DNA from: Saccharum officinarum
Taxonomy: Eukaryota; Streptophyta; Magnoliopsida; Poales; Poaceae
Direction of reading: 5' to 3'
Assembly (NCBI GenBank): GCA_020631735.1
Contig: CM036168.1
Location: 103,064,036-103,128,035 of the forward strand
Length of the DNA: 64,000 nt
A program made the position numbers and the translations under genes. Below, piece by piece: positions 11,313 to 24,309 of the stretch (positions are counted from its first letter, which is position 1; every line of letters begins with the position of its first letter). The notes under the pieces were generated by a model that was given only the letters and a program-made list of their open reading frames with translations, searched no databases and was not told the origin of the DNA.

Positions 11313-11669
11313 CAGTGGCAAAGGGAGGGGTCACGGGGGGCTAGGCACCCTCGGGCCTATTGCTAATCCCTTAGTATATAGGAGTAGTATATATAGTAGT
11401 TAATATATAGTATGTAATAGTTGTTTAGCTCCTCCCATTTAGCACAAAGGTGAAGTGTATTTGAGGCCCAATAAGAAGTAGCCCATTTAATCCTATCAGG
11501 CTACTCTTCATTACGATTGTGAATATGAAGCGTCAAAGCCTTCCTTCGTTCCTCGTGTAGACGACCGTCGACCGTATGCTCTGTTCTCGTCTGTTCGTCT
11601 TCTCTTCTGCTTTGCCAGTTCACCGCATGCCGGCACTGCCGGACGCTGGTACTACCAGACTGGGAGGCC
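11313..11669 (+). mobile_element. Left part of a hAT element, cut by the gap (copy A)
   Basis: Starts CAGTGGCAAAGGGAGGGG, exactly as the complete copy at 24310-25061, and stops at the N run. Confidence 0.75.
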
Positions 11670-11769
11670 NNNNNNNNNNNNNNNNNNNNNNNNNNNNNNN
11701 NNNNNNNNNNNNNNNNNNNNNNNNNNNNNNNNNNNNNNNNNNNNNNNNNNNNNNNNNNNNNNNNNNNNN
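11670..11769. other. Assembly gap, exactly 100 N
   Basis: A round 100-N run is usually a placeholder for a gap of unknown length. The 5' LTR of Tat copy B should lie at or just left of this position and is absent. Confidence 0.97.
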
Positions 11770-12021
11770 TTGGCCATGGTGATCTGGTTTGGGAGCTTAG
11801 AGTTCATGTCTCTTGGCCACGGCTACGACATGGTCCTTCTCCCACCTAGGCACCCGACCGACGGTGACCATGAGCTCTCCCAACCTAGGGGAGCGCTGCG
11901 CTGGTATCGTCGCTCTCGTCAGGCATGCGCCGCCAGGTGACAGCGAGCCAGCGCAACCTCGTCATCGCCTCGTGAAGGGCGATGGTATTCCCGATCCGGC
12001 GCTCTCAAGCTAGACGCTGAC

Positions 12022-13836
12022 ATGGATTTTTTCACTGAGGATCTGTGTAGGATGAGCTTGGCTGAGGGTAAGATGCCGACAGGGAGTCCCGTCGCTCCAC
12101 CGCCCGGTGCGGCGCCACCACCAGCCAGTTCGACTACTCTGGTACCAGGAACGACGTCTTCATCAGCATTCCCGTTTGGACTAGACTCGGTTGCCCAGGC
12201 GTATGCTTCTTCTGTAAGCACCAGCATGAGTGCTTACGAGGAACTCCCCGAACACCATCTACGTTCACCCTCGACCTCGTCGCGTCCACACCAGCTCCGA
12301 GTACCTGGACTCCACGGAGACCCCAGATATGAAGCTCCGTGCGACTACCTTTTGACATCATGACCACCAAGACGCGCGGCCTCACATGCACCCGTTGTAC
12401 TACTATTTTGGCGTCTCCAGACTCTGACTCTACGATGACACCTACGATCCGACTCGCGAGTGCTTTAATATCGATGGAGCTATCACGTCGGATTCGGAGG
12501 ATGAGGCAGCCGTTGGAGGAAGGAACACGTCGCCTCAGGTCGAGCTCCCTGCTGCATGGGATGAGGCTCAATTCCTTGTAGACCAAGGAATGCAACTCGA
12601 GCAAAGCCGCGAATTGCAGGATAGGCTCGATGAGGAACGAGAAAATATGCGCCTACTTCAACAAACCCTCGAGCATGAGCGCGTGGCACGCGCACACGGT
12701 GGAGGAGCTCGAGAGAGAGCTCGCGACGTCAATCATCGCATCATCGAGGATCAGGCAGTCGAGCCCCCGATTTTCGATCGAGCCAGCCAGAACGTTGTCG
12801 CAGCTGCCATGCTCCTTCATAACATGCCCGAGCCATCAAACCCCGAGGCCCATCGGGCCCATAATGAAATCCAATGACTCCTCGAGACCGCTACCATGCA
12901 GCAGGCCGAGAGTTCCACCTCGAGGTGACGCGGGCTTGCCTCGGAGCAGCCTGCCGCCCTCCCGACAGGAGAGGCCTCGGTTCATCCTGAGCACGCCCAA
13001 CGGAACAAGGCGGCCTCTGTCCATGAACGCATCGTCGACAACCGTGAACCTTAAGACACCCATGACAACATCACCGAGTGCTAGAGGTGCAAGTGTGGTG
13101 ATGATGCAGCTCGAGGCTACCACGAGCATAGAGGCGGACGCTACGACAGCTCAGAGGATCGAAGCCCTTCACTCGAGCCACCAGGCCCTCGGGTCTTTAG
13201 CAAAGCCATCCGCGAAACATTACTTCTGGCTCGGTTCTGCCCCCCACGACTCTTACCAAGTATAACGGCGAAACCAAACCTGAACTTTGGCTCGCTGACT
13301 TCCGCTTGGCTTGTCAGTTGGGGTGGGGCCACCGATGACCGGGCCATCATTCGACAACTTCCCTGTTCCTATCAGACACCGCTCGAGCCTGGCTCGAGGA
13401 CCTCCCACCTCGACAAATCCATGACTAGAACGACCTGGTGAGAGTGTTCGAGGGGAACTTCAAAGGGACCTACATGCACCCCGACAACTCATGGGATCTC
13501 CGAAGCTGCAAACAGAAGCCGGGCGAGCCCCTCCAGGACTACATCCGGCGTTTCTCCAAACAGCGCACCGAGCTTCCCAGCATCACCGACTCTGACATCA
13601 TCATGGCCTTCCTCTCTGGTACCACCTGCAAAGAGTTGGTCCGAGAGCTGGGCCGTAGCACTCCCATCACTGCCAACGGTTTGATGGATATTATCATCAA
13701 CTTCGCCACCGACGAGGAGGCGGTTGGTGCCATCTTTGGTAGTGACCAGGACAAAGGGAAGCGCAAGGAAGAGGATCCCATGGGCTCCAGCCAGGGCTCA
13801 AAAAGGAACAACAACAAGAAGAAGAAAAACCAATAG
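12022..13836 (+). pseudogene. gag, Tat copy B, multiply frameshifted
   Basis: The likely start is the ATG at 12022 (MDFFTEDLCRMSL), followed by a Pro/Ala-rich leader. A coiled-coil-like Glu/Arg-rich block at about 12590-12720 (RELQDRLDEERENMRLL) comes next, then NNMPEP-like and acidic segments in alternating frames. The conserved gag core is open at 13438-13836 (132 residues, same as copy A). At least four frame changes or stops separate these parts, including the TAG at 13426-13428. Confidence 0.75.
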
Positions 13837-14096
13837 GGCAAACAAGAGGCCCTGGGCGACGACCTTGTTGCCGTTGCTGATCGTAAGAAACCTCAAGGAC
13901 CCCCTGGTGGGGGCATTTTCGACAAAATGCTCAAAGAACCATATCCCTACCACAAAGGGCCCACAAACCACAATCTCGAGGACTGCCACATGCTCCGTAG
14001 ATACTTTGAAAGCCTAGGCATCAAGAAAGACGACAAGAAGGAGGATCCCAAGGGAAACGACAAGGACGAGGGTTTCTCTAGATTCATGACTGTTTC

Positions 14097-14881
14097 ATGA
14101 TATACGGGGGACCCTCGACACGCCTCTCAGCACGGCAGCGCAAATGGGAACGTCAAGAGGTCTTCTCCGTGCAACTCGCAACCCTCCTCTTCCTTGACTG
14201 GTCCGAGGTGGCCACACTTTCGACCATGATGACCACCCAGATTGCGTCCCCAATCCTAGGGTCTACCTACTTGTTGTCGATCCCATCATCGCCAACACAC
14301 GCCTCACCAAGGTGCTCATGGACGGGGGCGGTAGTCTTAACATCATCTATGCCTAGACCCTTGACCTTCTGGGGATCACAAGGACGCACCTCCGTCCTAG
14401 CGTCGGGGGCTTTCATGGAGTCATGCCAGGGAAGCGAGTAGAGCCCGTCGGGCGGGTCGACCTGCCTATCTGTTTCGGCACTCCCGCCAACTTCAGGAAG
14501 GAAACTCTCACTTTCAAGGTGGTCGGATTCCATGGGACATACCACGCCATTCTTGGGCGCCCCTGCTACGCCCGATTCATGGCAGTTCCCAACTACATCT
14601 ACCTCAAACTCAAAATGTCGGGCCCCAACGGTGTCATCACTGTCAGGCCCTCCTATGAGCACGCCTACGAGTGCGACATGGAATGTGTCGAGCACGAAGA
14701 AGCCATCTTGGAGTCAGCAACCTTGGCGGCGAACCTCGACGGTTTGGCCAATGAGATTCCCGACCCCAAGCGCCATGTCGACAACTTCGAGCTCGCGAAA
14801 GACGTCAAGCTCGTACCCCTTGATCCCACCGACCCAAAAGGAAAGGCGTTGAGCATCAGTGCCACCCTCGATCCTAAATAG
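14097..14881 (+). pseudogene. Aspartic protease region, Tat copy B
   Basis: The equivalent of 1101-1886, with the VLMDGGGSLNIIYA site at about 14313-14354 followed by the same TAG. Relative to copy A there is a base missing near 14214 (ccacacttt versus ccatcacttt), which shifts the frame earlier. The 14423-14881 stretch is open to the same TAG. Confidence 0.78.
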
Positions 14882-15163
14882 GAAGCAGTGCTCATCGACT
14901 TTCTCCGCGCAAACATCAACATCTTTGCATGGAGTCCCTCAGATATGCCGGGCATACCCAGGAAAGTCACCGAGCACGCCTTGGAGATCTGAACCGGCTC
15001 CAAACCGGTGAAGCAACGCTTGCGCCGCTTCGACGAGGAGAAGCGCAAGGTCATCGGCGAGGAGGTCCACAAGCTATTGGAGGCCGAATTCATCAAGGAG
15101 GTTCATCATCCTGAGTGGCTAGCTAATCCTGTATTAGTTAAGAAAAAGAATGGGAAATGAAGG

Positions 15164-16153
15164 ATGTGTGTAGACTATACTAGTTTGAACAAAGCATGTC
15201 CAAAAGTTCCTTTTCTTTTACCACGCATTGATCAAATCGTTGATTCTAGTGCGGGATGTGAAACTCTGTCATTCCTAGATGCGTATTCTGGCTACCACCA
15301 GCTCAAAATGAAGGAGTCCGACCAGCTCGCGACTTCATTCATCACCCTGTTCAGCATGTATTGCTACGTTACTATGCCCTTCGGTCTCCGGAACGCAGGG
15401 GCTACATACCAGCGGTGTATGCAACATGTTTTCGGGGAGCACATTGGACCAACCATCGAGGCTTACATCGACGATATCATTGTCAAAACCAAGAGGGTCA
15501 GTAATTTGATAAACGACCTTGACGTTGCGTTCAAGTGCCTTAGGGCAAAGAACATTAAGCTCAACCCCGAGAAGTGCGTCTTCGGCATTCCTCGAGGCAT
15601 GCTCCTAGGATTCATCGTTTCTGAATGTGGCATCGAAGCCAACCCGGAAAAAATCGCTACAATAACCAAAATGGGCGCTGTCCGTGATCTAAAGGGCGTA
15701 CAGAGGGTCATGGGCTACCTCGCAGCCCTTAGTCGCTTCATTGCACGCCTCGGTAAAAAAGTGCTCCCACTGTATCGTCTCCTAAAGAAATCAGAACACT
15801 TTTCATGGACCCTCGAGGCAGAAGAAGCCTTTACAAAGCTCAAAGCTACGTTGTCCAACTCAACGATCCTCATCCCTCCGGCCACAGGAGAACCCCTCCT
15901 GCTTTACGTCGCCGCAATGACACAAGTGGTCAGCGCGGTCTTAGTTGTCGAGAGGGCAGAGGAAGGACATACCTTGCTCATTCAGAGGCCAGTCTACTTC
16001 GTCAGCGAGGTACTCTCAGAAACCAAGGTTCGCTACCCGCAAATCCAGAAGCTGTTGTACGCCATTATCTTGACGCGGCGCAAACTTCGTCACTACTTCG
16101 AGAGCCACCCGGTGACCGTGGTGTCTTCTTTCCCCTTGGGAGAGATAGCCTGA
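15164..16153 (+). pseudogene. Reverse transcriptase and first RNase H, Tat copy B
   Basis: 329 residues, preceded by the same in-frame TGA as copy A. The catalytic box reads YIDD rather than YVDD, which still keeps both aspartates. The other RT blocks ([24 protein letters not shown]) are intact. It ends at the shared TGA after FPLGEIA. Confidence 0.9.
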
Positions 16154-16198
16154 AACCGAGAGGCCTCGGGTAGAATAGCAAAGTGGACGGTCGAGCTC

Positions 16199-17164
16199 AT
16201 GGGTGAGACCCTCTCTTATGCGCCACGCAAGGCCATCAAATCCCAGGTGCTAGCAGACTTCCTGGCGGAGTGGACCAACACTCAACTTTCTCCGATTCAC
16301 CTCCAGGCCAAGCTTTGGACCATGTACTTCGACAGGCCGCTGATGAAAACGGGAGCAGGCGCGGGCTTGCTCTTCATCTTGCCCCTCGGAGTCCACATGC
16401 GCTATATAATTCGGCTTCATTTTCCTGCCTCCAACAACGTCGTCGAGTACGAGGCGCTCGTCACGGGCCTATGCATCGCCGTCGAACTAGGGGTCTGACA
16501 CCTTGACGTTTGTGGTGACTCCTAGCTCGTGATCGACCAGGTCATGAAGAGCTCGAGCTATCATGATCCCAAGATGGAAGCCTATTGCGAGGAGGCACGG
16601 TGCCTTGAGGACAAGTTTCACAGCCTCGAGCTCAACCACGTTGCACGCAGATATAACGAAGCCGCCGATGAACTCGCAAAAATCGCTTCTAGTCGAACCA
16701 TAGCTCCACCTAATGTTTTTGCGAGAGATCTCCATCAACCGTCCATCAACATCAGGGCAGACGGAGGGACCGATGGACCATCACTCGATCCCTCGCCTGA
16801 GGTGGAAGCCCCCTCGACTGGGGCTGAAGCCATGCAGGCGGAAGGCTCGACCCCACCAGCCAACCTCGATCCCGACTGGCGTGTTCCGTACCTTGACTAT
16901 CTTATTCGAGGGGACCTCCCCTCAGATAAGACTGAGGCTCGACGGATCACTCGTCGGGCCAAGTCCTTTGTGATATTTGGCGACAACAAAGAGTTGTATC
17001 GTCGTAGCCCTACGGGCATCCTCCAACGCTGTATCACAAATGAGAAAGGCATGAACCTGCTCAAAGATCTACACTCGGGGGGCTTGCGGTCATCACGTGG
17101 CACCTTGAACCCTCGTTGGAAACGCATTTCGACAAGGTTTCTATTGGCCAACCGCAGTCTCTGA
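16199..17164 (+). pseudogene. Second RNase H and integrase N-terminal remnant, Tat copy B
   Basis: Archaeal-type RNase H with GAGAGLLFILPLG and NNVVEYEALVTGL. A copy-B-specific TGA (16496-16498, from CGA) ends the first open stretch, and the shared TAG follows at 16523-16525. The 16529-17164 stretch (211 residues) covers the RNase H end and the integrase N-terminal region in one frame, where copy A has an extra frame change. Confidence 0.8.
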
Positions 17165-17177
17165 CGCTGTCAAGCTA

Positions 17178-17979
17178 GTGCGCTCCTGTAAAGAATGCCA
17201 GTACTACGCAAGAGAAACCCACCTCCCGGCTCACGCCCTGCAAACTATTCCCATCACATGGCCGTTCGCTGTTTGGGGGCTCGACTTGGTCGGACCCCTG
17301 AAGAGGACAACTGGTGGCTTCACCCACTTGCTCGTTGCCATTAACAAATTTTCCAAGTGGATCGAGGCTCGTCCTATCACCAACATCAGGTCTGAGCAAG
17401 CTGTGCTATTCTTCACCGACATCGTCCACCGCTTTGGTGTTCCTAACTGCATCATCACGGACAACGGTACCCAATTTACCAGCAAAAAATTTTTGGATTT
17501 CTACGACAACCATCACATCCATGTGCTTTGGTCAGCCGTGGCTCATCCAAAAATAAATGGACATGTAGAACGTGCCAACGGCATGGTCCTACAAGGCCTA
17601 AAGCCAAGAATTTTTTATGAGCTAAACAGACACGGTAAAAAATGGGCCGCCGAGCTCCCCTCGGTCCTATGGAGCCTAAGAACGATGCCGAGTCGAGCCA
17701 CGGGGTTCACTCCGTTCTTCTTAGTCTACGGATCCGAGGCTATGCTCCCAACCGATGTAGAATATGGATCCCCGAGGCTGAAAGCCTACAACGAGCAAAA
17801 CAATGATGTCACAAAGAGAGGACGCCCTTGACCAGCTCAAGGAAGCTCATTTGTGATGGGAAGGGCCATACATCGTCGCGGAAGTATTGAAGCCCGACAC
17901 CTATAAACTATCGAACGAGAAAGGTGAAATCTTCACCAACGCGTGGAACATTGAACAACCACGTCACTTTTTTCCTTAA
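17178..17979 (+). pseudogene. Integrase core and tail, Tat copy B
   Basis: The DDE residues are kept (WGLDLVGP, ITDNGTQF, NGHVERANG). A one-base insertion near 17815 (acaaagagagg versus acaagagagg) truncates the core at 17831. The tail WEGPYI to FTNAWNIEQ ends at TAA 17977-17979. It has the same internal deletion before the tail as copy A. Confidence 0.85.
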
Positions 17980-18680
17980 AGCCTCGAGGCTCTGTAAATT
18001 TTTTCGCAATCCCATGATAGAATAAAGAATACGTTGGTGTTCAAAGCATTCTTTCATAAAAACCAGGAAGGTTCGACCCTGTTTTCTCAGAGTCGACCCT
18101 CTCTCAGGGGCTACAAGGGGGAACCCCCTATGTATCCCCAAAAAACTCGCATTTTTTTTCAAAAAAACAAGAGAACTATTACATAAAGTCGACGAGGCCG
18201 CAAGCGCACCCTAAGGCTCGAGGACTATCGAGCCACGAGATCGCCTACGCCTCAAAGCTATGGTACCTCCACTCGCTCCCCCACGCCAAGGGGTGCAACC
18301 GCGCGCTAAAGTAGACCTAATAATAGTCCACGATTTTGAAAAAGCTCACGTCTAACATTCTCGTTCGCTTCGAATCAAGTTCTTACACGATCCACGAGGC
18401 CACAAACGCGCCCTAAGGATCGAGGGCAGTCGAGCCGCGAGATCACTTACGCCTCCGAGGCTATGGTACCTCCACTCACTCCCTCACACTAAGGGGTGCA
18501 ACCGCGTGCTAAGAAAATCATGCAATAATATGATTCAAGCGAGAAAGAGAAGAAAAAACTCGAACGAAAATGGACATTTAATACAAAATTACATCTAAAT
18601 GTTTCAAGGCCCCCAAGGCCATCACGACACAAGTTACGAATATTAACTTATTTACATGGGCCTTCATGCACAGGTTTGGC

Positions 18681-21000
18681 TCACAGGCCCTCATCGTTAG
18701 CAGGCGGGACCACCTCGACCTCGAAAAGCTTTGCAAGGCGACCCCCTGGCTCCTCAGCGGCCTTGATCAGGTTTAGGCAGGCTACTTCATTCTCCTTGTC
18801 AGTCCGGTCTGGATCCGTGATGAAGCCATCGGCAATGAGGCCCATGTCATACTCAAACCCAGACCGAATGACCGCCATGGCCCTCTTCACGCCATGATGC
18901 AGCCCGCCTCGTATCTTCTTGTGGACGAGGTGACCCAGCGCCACCATTCGGCGAACAAACGAGTTCCCTGGAGCGCCCTCCTCAATATCGACGTCGGGCT
19001 CAACCCCCAGGTCATCGAACACCGAGGCGATCGCACCCTGGAGTAGCTAAGTTCGCTCGGCCTCGGCCTCGAAGAGGTTTTGGAACGAGGTAGCCGTCGC
19101 CTGGGCCGCGTGTTGCTGCTTCTCCAGTTCTGAAACACAAACACCAAGTTAGCATAAGCCTAGGACCTCGAGGCCAAGGTCGAAACATGACAAAAGGCTT
19201 ACCCTCAGCATGGGTCTGCCAACCCACGACCTCATCAAGCAACTCCTCGCGCGCCTTCTCCGACGCCTGAAGAGCCTTGTCCTTGTCACGGACCGCTGCC
19301 CTCAACGTCTCAATCTCCCGACCGGTGCCCGAGAGAGCCTCGTCCCTCTCTTGGACCGTCCCCTTCAACGTCACAACCTTGTCCTCCAAGGTTCCGACGT
19401 GAGCGGACGCCACCCCGATCTGGATGTTGAGGGCGTCACGCTGACCGCTGACTAAGGCGATATCCTCCTCGAGCTCCTTCACGCGTGCCAGTAGCGGCGC
19501 GAGGTCCTCATGAGCCTTGGTCGCCTCCTCCTGAGCCCTTGCTACATCTTCACGCGCCTTGGCCTCGGCTTCCCGAGCCTACATAGCCTCCTCCCTGACC
19601 ACTGCATGGACGACGCGGAGCTCGTCCACCTTGGCGCTCTTCTAGGATAGCCGCTTATTGGCTTCCTCGACTAGAGCCCGTTGATGAGCAAGCGCCGCCC
19701 ATATGCCACTCTCATGACGAATGAAGAGTAACTTGCAGCAAGAACGCTCCTTGAGCTCCTAACCACAGTTAAAACCTAAAGATCAGAACCAAGGAGAAAG
19801 GAAGGATAAAACGCAAGAAAAGACAAACGAACCTGGCTCACCTTGAAAGCCTTCGACATACCCCGCACCAAGGTATCTGTGACCATGCGCAGAGACTGCA
19901 CGGAGTCCTTATGGAGTCCCTCGATGAACTCCCAGTGCTGCACTTCGTCCTTGTCGTCGAGGGCGAAGAAGGGCTCGGTGTTGGGGTTAGACGTGTCCCT
20001 GAACTCGAGGGTCGACCGACCCCAGCGCGGGAGCTCCTCCTCCGCCCAAACAAGCGCCAACCCTACGTAGTCAGGCCACCTAGCAGATGCCTCAGCCAGG
20101 TCATCCCCCAACATCGCAGAAGTACTGGGCCGATCCGAGGCATCGACCATCTCGACGTCCGCCTTCTGCTTCCTCTTGTCAGAAGGAGGGTCGTCGACGG
20201 CAAGGTCGATTATAGCCGGAATCGACCCTTGGGGCGGGGCTGATGTCTCGACTGTTGGCGCCACCGCCTGTACGTTAGGCGGTGGCACGACCACCCCCAT
20301 TCTGCCTCGACCGCCTGCTCCGTTGGCTGGTCCAGCTGTGGCTACGGCTCCTCCCGCACTGGTTGCGACTCCGGCTGAGCCACCTCTTTCCCCGCCTCTG
20401 GCGGGGCCTCCACCACCTCTCTTGACTTTTTGACATCCGCCCGCCCCGCGTCATGGACGGATGTTTCAGCCTCAGTGGCCTTGACGGTCGCCTGGGTCAT
20501 CGCGATCGACCCAGGCTCCGACCCACCAACGCCGGGCACCTCAAGCCTAGCACCGCCCGGGACTGCCTCAACTGGCTCTGGCTCCCGCGTGGCATCACCA
20601 GGACCGGTGACCTCCTGGGCGCTTACTCCCGCCTTGGCGGTGGCCTTCCTCGTCTTGAGCCGCTCCGTGGCAGCCTGGTACCTCACGACCCAGGCGGCAT
20701 CATCAGCGCCTTAAAAAGAGTCAGAGCTGCGAGCTCCACCTTGTAGTAGTGGAGGAGCGTCCGCATGAAGCGGCTTGGTGGCATCCTAAGCCCCCTCTCA
20801 TGGAAAGCCATGAAGCTTACCACGTATCCCTCCGGGGGCGCCGGATTTCGGTGGTCGGACGACATCACCCTCCATTCCGGCTGGGTCCGGCTCGCCCTCG
20901 GTCGCAGAAGACCATCGTAGACCAACTCCTCCAGCTTCCTCTCCGTCACCAAGGAACGAGCCCACGTGTCCAAGGGAAGGATCTGGCTCTTACCTGCCAT
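18681..21000 (-). pseudogene. Antisense gene of the Tat element, decayed, copy B
   Basis: ATG at 21000-20998, C-terminus at 18681. It has the same domain order, intron positions and TAG codons as copy A. The 20300-19776 stretch is longer and uninterrupted (174 residues) because one homopolymer base differs from copy A at each of two places, near 20106 and near 20297. Confidence 0.8.
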
Positions 21001-21362
21001 GGTCATCAGAAATAGCGCGCGGCGGCGGTAGAGGAAGAAGTGATGGCGGCGGCGGAGGGCGGCTGAAGGGCGCACAAGGAGAAAGAGGGCAGAAACACAA
21101 ATGGTCTGTAGGGGGCACACGGGACCCCAAACCTCACACTTACACCCCGATGGAAGGCCAACAGGCGGGCGAAAAGATAGGAACAGTTTCCGCATTCAAT
21201 GACCTTACCTAACCGCTCCCTTAAAACCCGCAGGTAAGGGCACGTGTCTGTCGTTCACTCCGTAACCATCGCACCATGCCACACACTACCACGCCGTTCT
21301 CGCTTCCCCTCCTAAAAAGACACGCCCCAAACGGGTCGGAAGGGGATCCACGGATGGATATT

Positions 21363-21867
21363 CCCAGATGAATGGGTAACGGGCTCCGAGCCCAATATAA
21401 ACCTCGAGGGATCAAAAGCTGGCCCTCGACCAAGGTTCGACAGCTGCCCTCGAGTAATAGAGTCAGGTACAACTAGGGACGCGCCCATACAAGGCTAGGG
21501 CTCGAGCCACTCTCTTGAGACACCCCAGACATATTTGAGGCTAGAAGAGAGGTCGACGGAGGAATCCCCTCAGAGGGAGGCATCGAGCCCCCGGATCCTA
21601 TCGCAGGGAACTAAGATCCACACGATTACTCTTTGGCATTTTTAGAGCGCCTCCGTGGCCGCTAGCCGACTCCTACCGAATGGAGCACGGGCTCCCACTC
21701 GAATTCCCCGCTAACAGCTCACCGGAGACCGTCGGAACTCGCCCGACGAGGGTAGTACGACATTCCCTACCCCTCCTTTTTTCTAAAGAAGGAGCAGGAG
21801 GGTCGAACGATAAAAGACGACCAAGACTCTGATCGACCTCGTGCACGCGAGGCTCGGGGGATCGACC
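21363..21867 (-). repeat. Single ~500-bp module, Tat copy B
   Basis: Identical in content to 8366-8870; one unit of the module that is four-fold repeated at 60371-62365. Confidence 0.78.
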
Positions 21868-21991
21868 ACAAAAGGCTAAACCTCAAACGAAAGAGGACAA
21901 AACACGTCATGATGCAAGAGCATTCCTCGATATAATGTACTAAAGACCTCAGAGGAGTCAAAATACTCCACCGAGGCCTCGGGGGCTACAT

Positions 21992-22021
21992 CCGGCGGGT
22001 GCACTCGTGTGCACCCACCGG
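21992..22021. promoter_or_regulatory. 30-nt hairpin, Tat copy B
   Basis: Same sequence as 8995-9024, between the single module and the polypurine tract. Confidence 0.6.
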
Positions 22022-22107
22022 AAAAAGCTACTACGCTACGACTCCAGTTCATGACTCACTGAGCCTCTGCGAGAGTGACCCACACTCACCTAAAGGCTCG
22101 GGGCTAC

Positions 22108-23012
22108 TGTCGGGTACCAAAACAAGGGGTACCCACATTCAACGATCAAGAGACACAAACTCCTGAGAAAACCACGCCAAAAGCTCTGCCCACAAAGACG
22201 GGACGAGCCGAAATGATGAACGAAATGCCTCGACCATGTTCCGACTCACACAAGGCTCGCTCGACGGGATGCCTCGACCACCGAGAAATCTCTGACTCGC
22301 ACGAACCTGGGTCAGGCCGGTCGACCCACCCTACTCACCAACTCTGAGACAAAAGTCAGAGCATTTAATGCAACTGCCAACCACTTCCTACCCCCATGGC
22401 TACAACGATAATCAGCATGGAAGCAGTACCAGTGTTAAATCTCACTTTTTACTGCCTATCCCGGGATGGACGGTGAAAACCTGTCACTGTACGCGCCATA
22501 CCGGGCACTATTCCACCACTGATCACCCTCGAGGGAGAATACGATGAGTACCGTACCTTGCAATTCTGGGGACTCAACCTTATCCATTCATCATCGACCC
22601 ACCTCAACCCATCCTTGACCTAGCCTTGACCAACCGCTGGTCAAACAAGAAAGCAAGGCTCGTATGCCACAGGATCCGAAGTCTTTTTACCGTCTCATCC
22701 TCTACGTCACCATGGTGTCTCATCCTCTACTGTCGATGTAGAAGATCAACATCTCAAGCAATCTCCTTTGTACTCTTACTTTTTCTCTCTAAGACCTGGG
22801 ATCGGCTTCCTCTCTCACAGCTTGTAACCCCTATACAAGCACTTAGGTGCAAGGAAATACAATACTCCCCCCTCCCCGCGGGACGTAGGGCCTTCTTTTG
22901 CCTGAACCAGGATAAATCCCTGTGTGCTCTCCTTGCATCACCATCCAGATTAGGGACACACAGCACTGATTCACTCGTTGGCTTAGGACCCTCGTAGGAC
23001 CGAACACCGACA
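22108..23012 (+). repeat. 3' LTR of Tat copy B (905 bp)
   Basis: TGTCGGGTACC to ACACCGACA, preceded by the polypurine tract AAAGGCTCGGGGCTAC. Nearly identical to 9111-10015. Confidence 0.9.
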
Positions 23013-24309
23013 GTCTTCATATGCCATTTCTTCTCAATATCACTTCATAAGGGGTCACAATCAACTTTGTCTCCTTTCTTTGAGCAAACATACCTTGAGC
23101 ATGTGACTTGAACCATTTCCATATATATGAGTTCTCCTCATGGCTTCAAGTCACTTTTACTAATGATTTGATCCTTAATACAGTATGACTTTTCATAGCT
23201 CGATTAGTTCCTTGACTAAATGCAAGTACTCTCTTCTTCACCTTAGCCATGGTACCTCGGTCCTTAAGCCGTCACTTGCCCTTCACCTTCGTTTAGTCCC
23301 TCGAAACCTTTTTCTTGCTATCTTTACCTTATCAAGCCACACTCAAGTCACATCATATTAAGCATCCATTGAAAACTATTTCTTCAATATTATGATCCTT
23401 GCTTGAATATCTTCTAGATATGAATGTTGAGATTAATCAAGCTTCAGTTTGATTCTCATAGAGACAAATATGGATCATCATCAATATGGTCAAACAAATT
23501 CATGATTCCTTATATCCTATTCATTTTATCTTGACATTCCTAATACTCGCTTCAATCTTTATCTTCATACTTCTAGCTTGATCAACTTAATGCAAAGTGA
23601 TTTTCTAAATCTTTATCCATACAAGCAAACCAAAGTAGAGACCGTTACAGCAAAAATCAAAACTTCTAATAGGAGACCAGAACTTCTGACTTTCGCAGGA
23701 TTCAATTGTGAGCAGTGTCCTTTGTCCTTTGACCTTTACTTGGTATGTCCTCACTTATGCACCCTTGATTCATTCTCTAATCCTTGATCAAGGCTAGTCC
23801 ACTGTCCAACTCTTCTTGTTCATGCAAAGCAAGCCACTATAGAGACCAATTCAAAATCATCAACTCATGTCTCATTTGCCATTTGCCAAATATGCTTGCT
23901 TTCACATGACGTTATAATATCCCACAACATAAAAGTCATTTCATTGATTCCATTTGCATTGTTGTCCTTTGCTTGAACTAGATTGTTTTCATAAATCTTC
24001 CAATACAACAATACATAATTTGGCCTTCATTTCAACACTATGTGCAATATCATCAAGTTTGCCTTCTTGTTGAACCTATATACACTACTCATTTCACAAT
24101 CCACGAGTGTATGCAATCAACTCAATTTCCTATTCAACACTTAGCAAACTTGTTAGACCTTTAATGGTGTTGTCATTCATTTCACCAAAACCACGGTGAG
24201 AACACCTCCTCCATTGCTGCCTCGCCCTGATGGAGGCCGCGATGATGACGGAATGCCCCATCAATGGGGGGCCTTGGAGCAGGGCACGCCATCGATATGA
24301 CCCTGCAAC
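23013..24309. other. AT-rich flank, unclassified (copy B)
   Basis: Counterpart of 10016-11312. No credible gene. It runs directly into the 8-bp target duplication of the hAT element at 24302-24309. Confidence 0.5.

Larger units (their letters stand above)
1..11669. repeat. Left copy of an 11.7-kb near-identical duplicated segment
   Basis: Base 1 aligns to 12997 and base 11669 to 24666, with offset drifting from 12996 to 12997 through small indels. The shared segment holds most of a Tat-lineage retrotransposon, its 3' LTR, about 1.3 kb of flank and the first 357 bases of a hAT element. Identity continues to the last base before the N run. Because the 3' flank of the insertion is shared, the copies descend from one insertion event or are the same locus assembled twice. 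Confidence 0.95.
11770..23012 (+). mobile_element. Tat-lineage Ty3/gypsy LTR retrotransposon, copy B (5' LTR missing)
   Basis: Same architecture and the same lesions as copy A, plus the 5' internal region (11770-12996) that copy A lacks in this window. Leader, gag, protease, RT, two RNase H domains and integrase are on the plus strand, an antisense gene on the minus strand, then the 3' LTR at 22108-23012. No LTR or primer-binding site is visible between the gap and the gag start. Confidence 0.9.
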
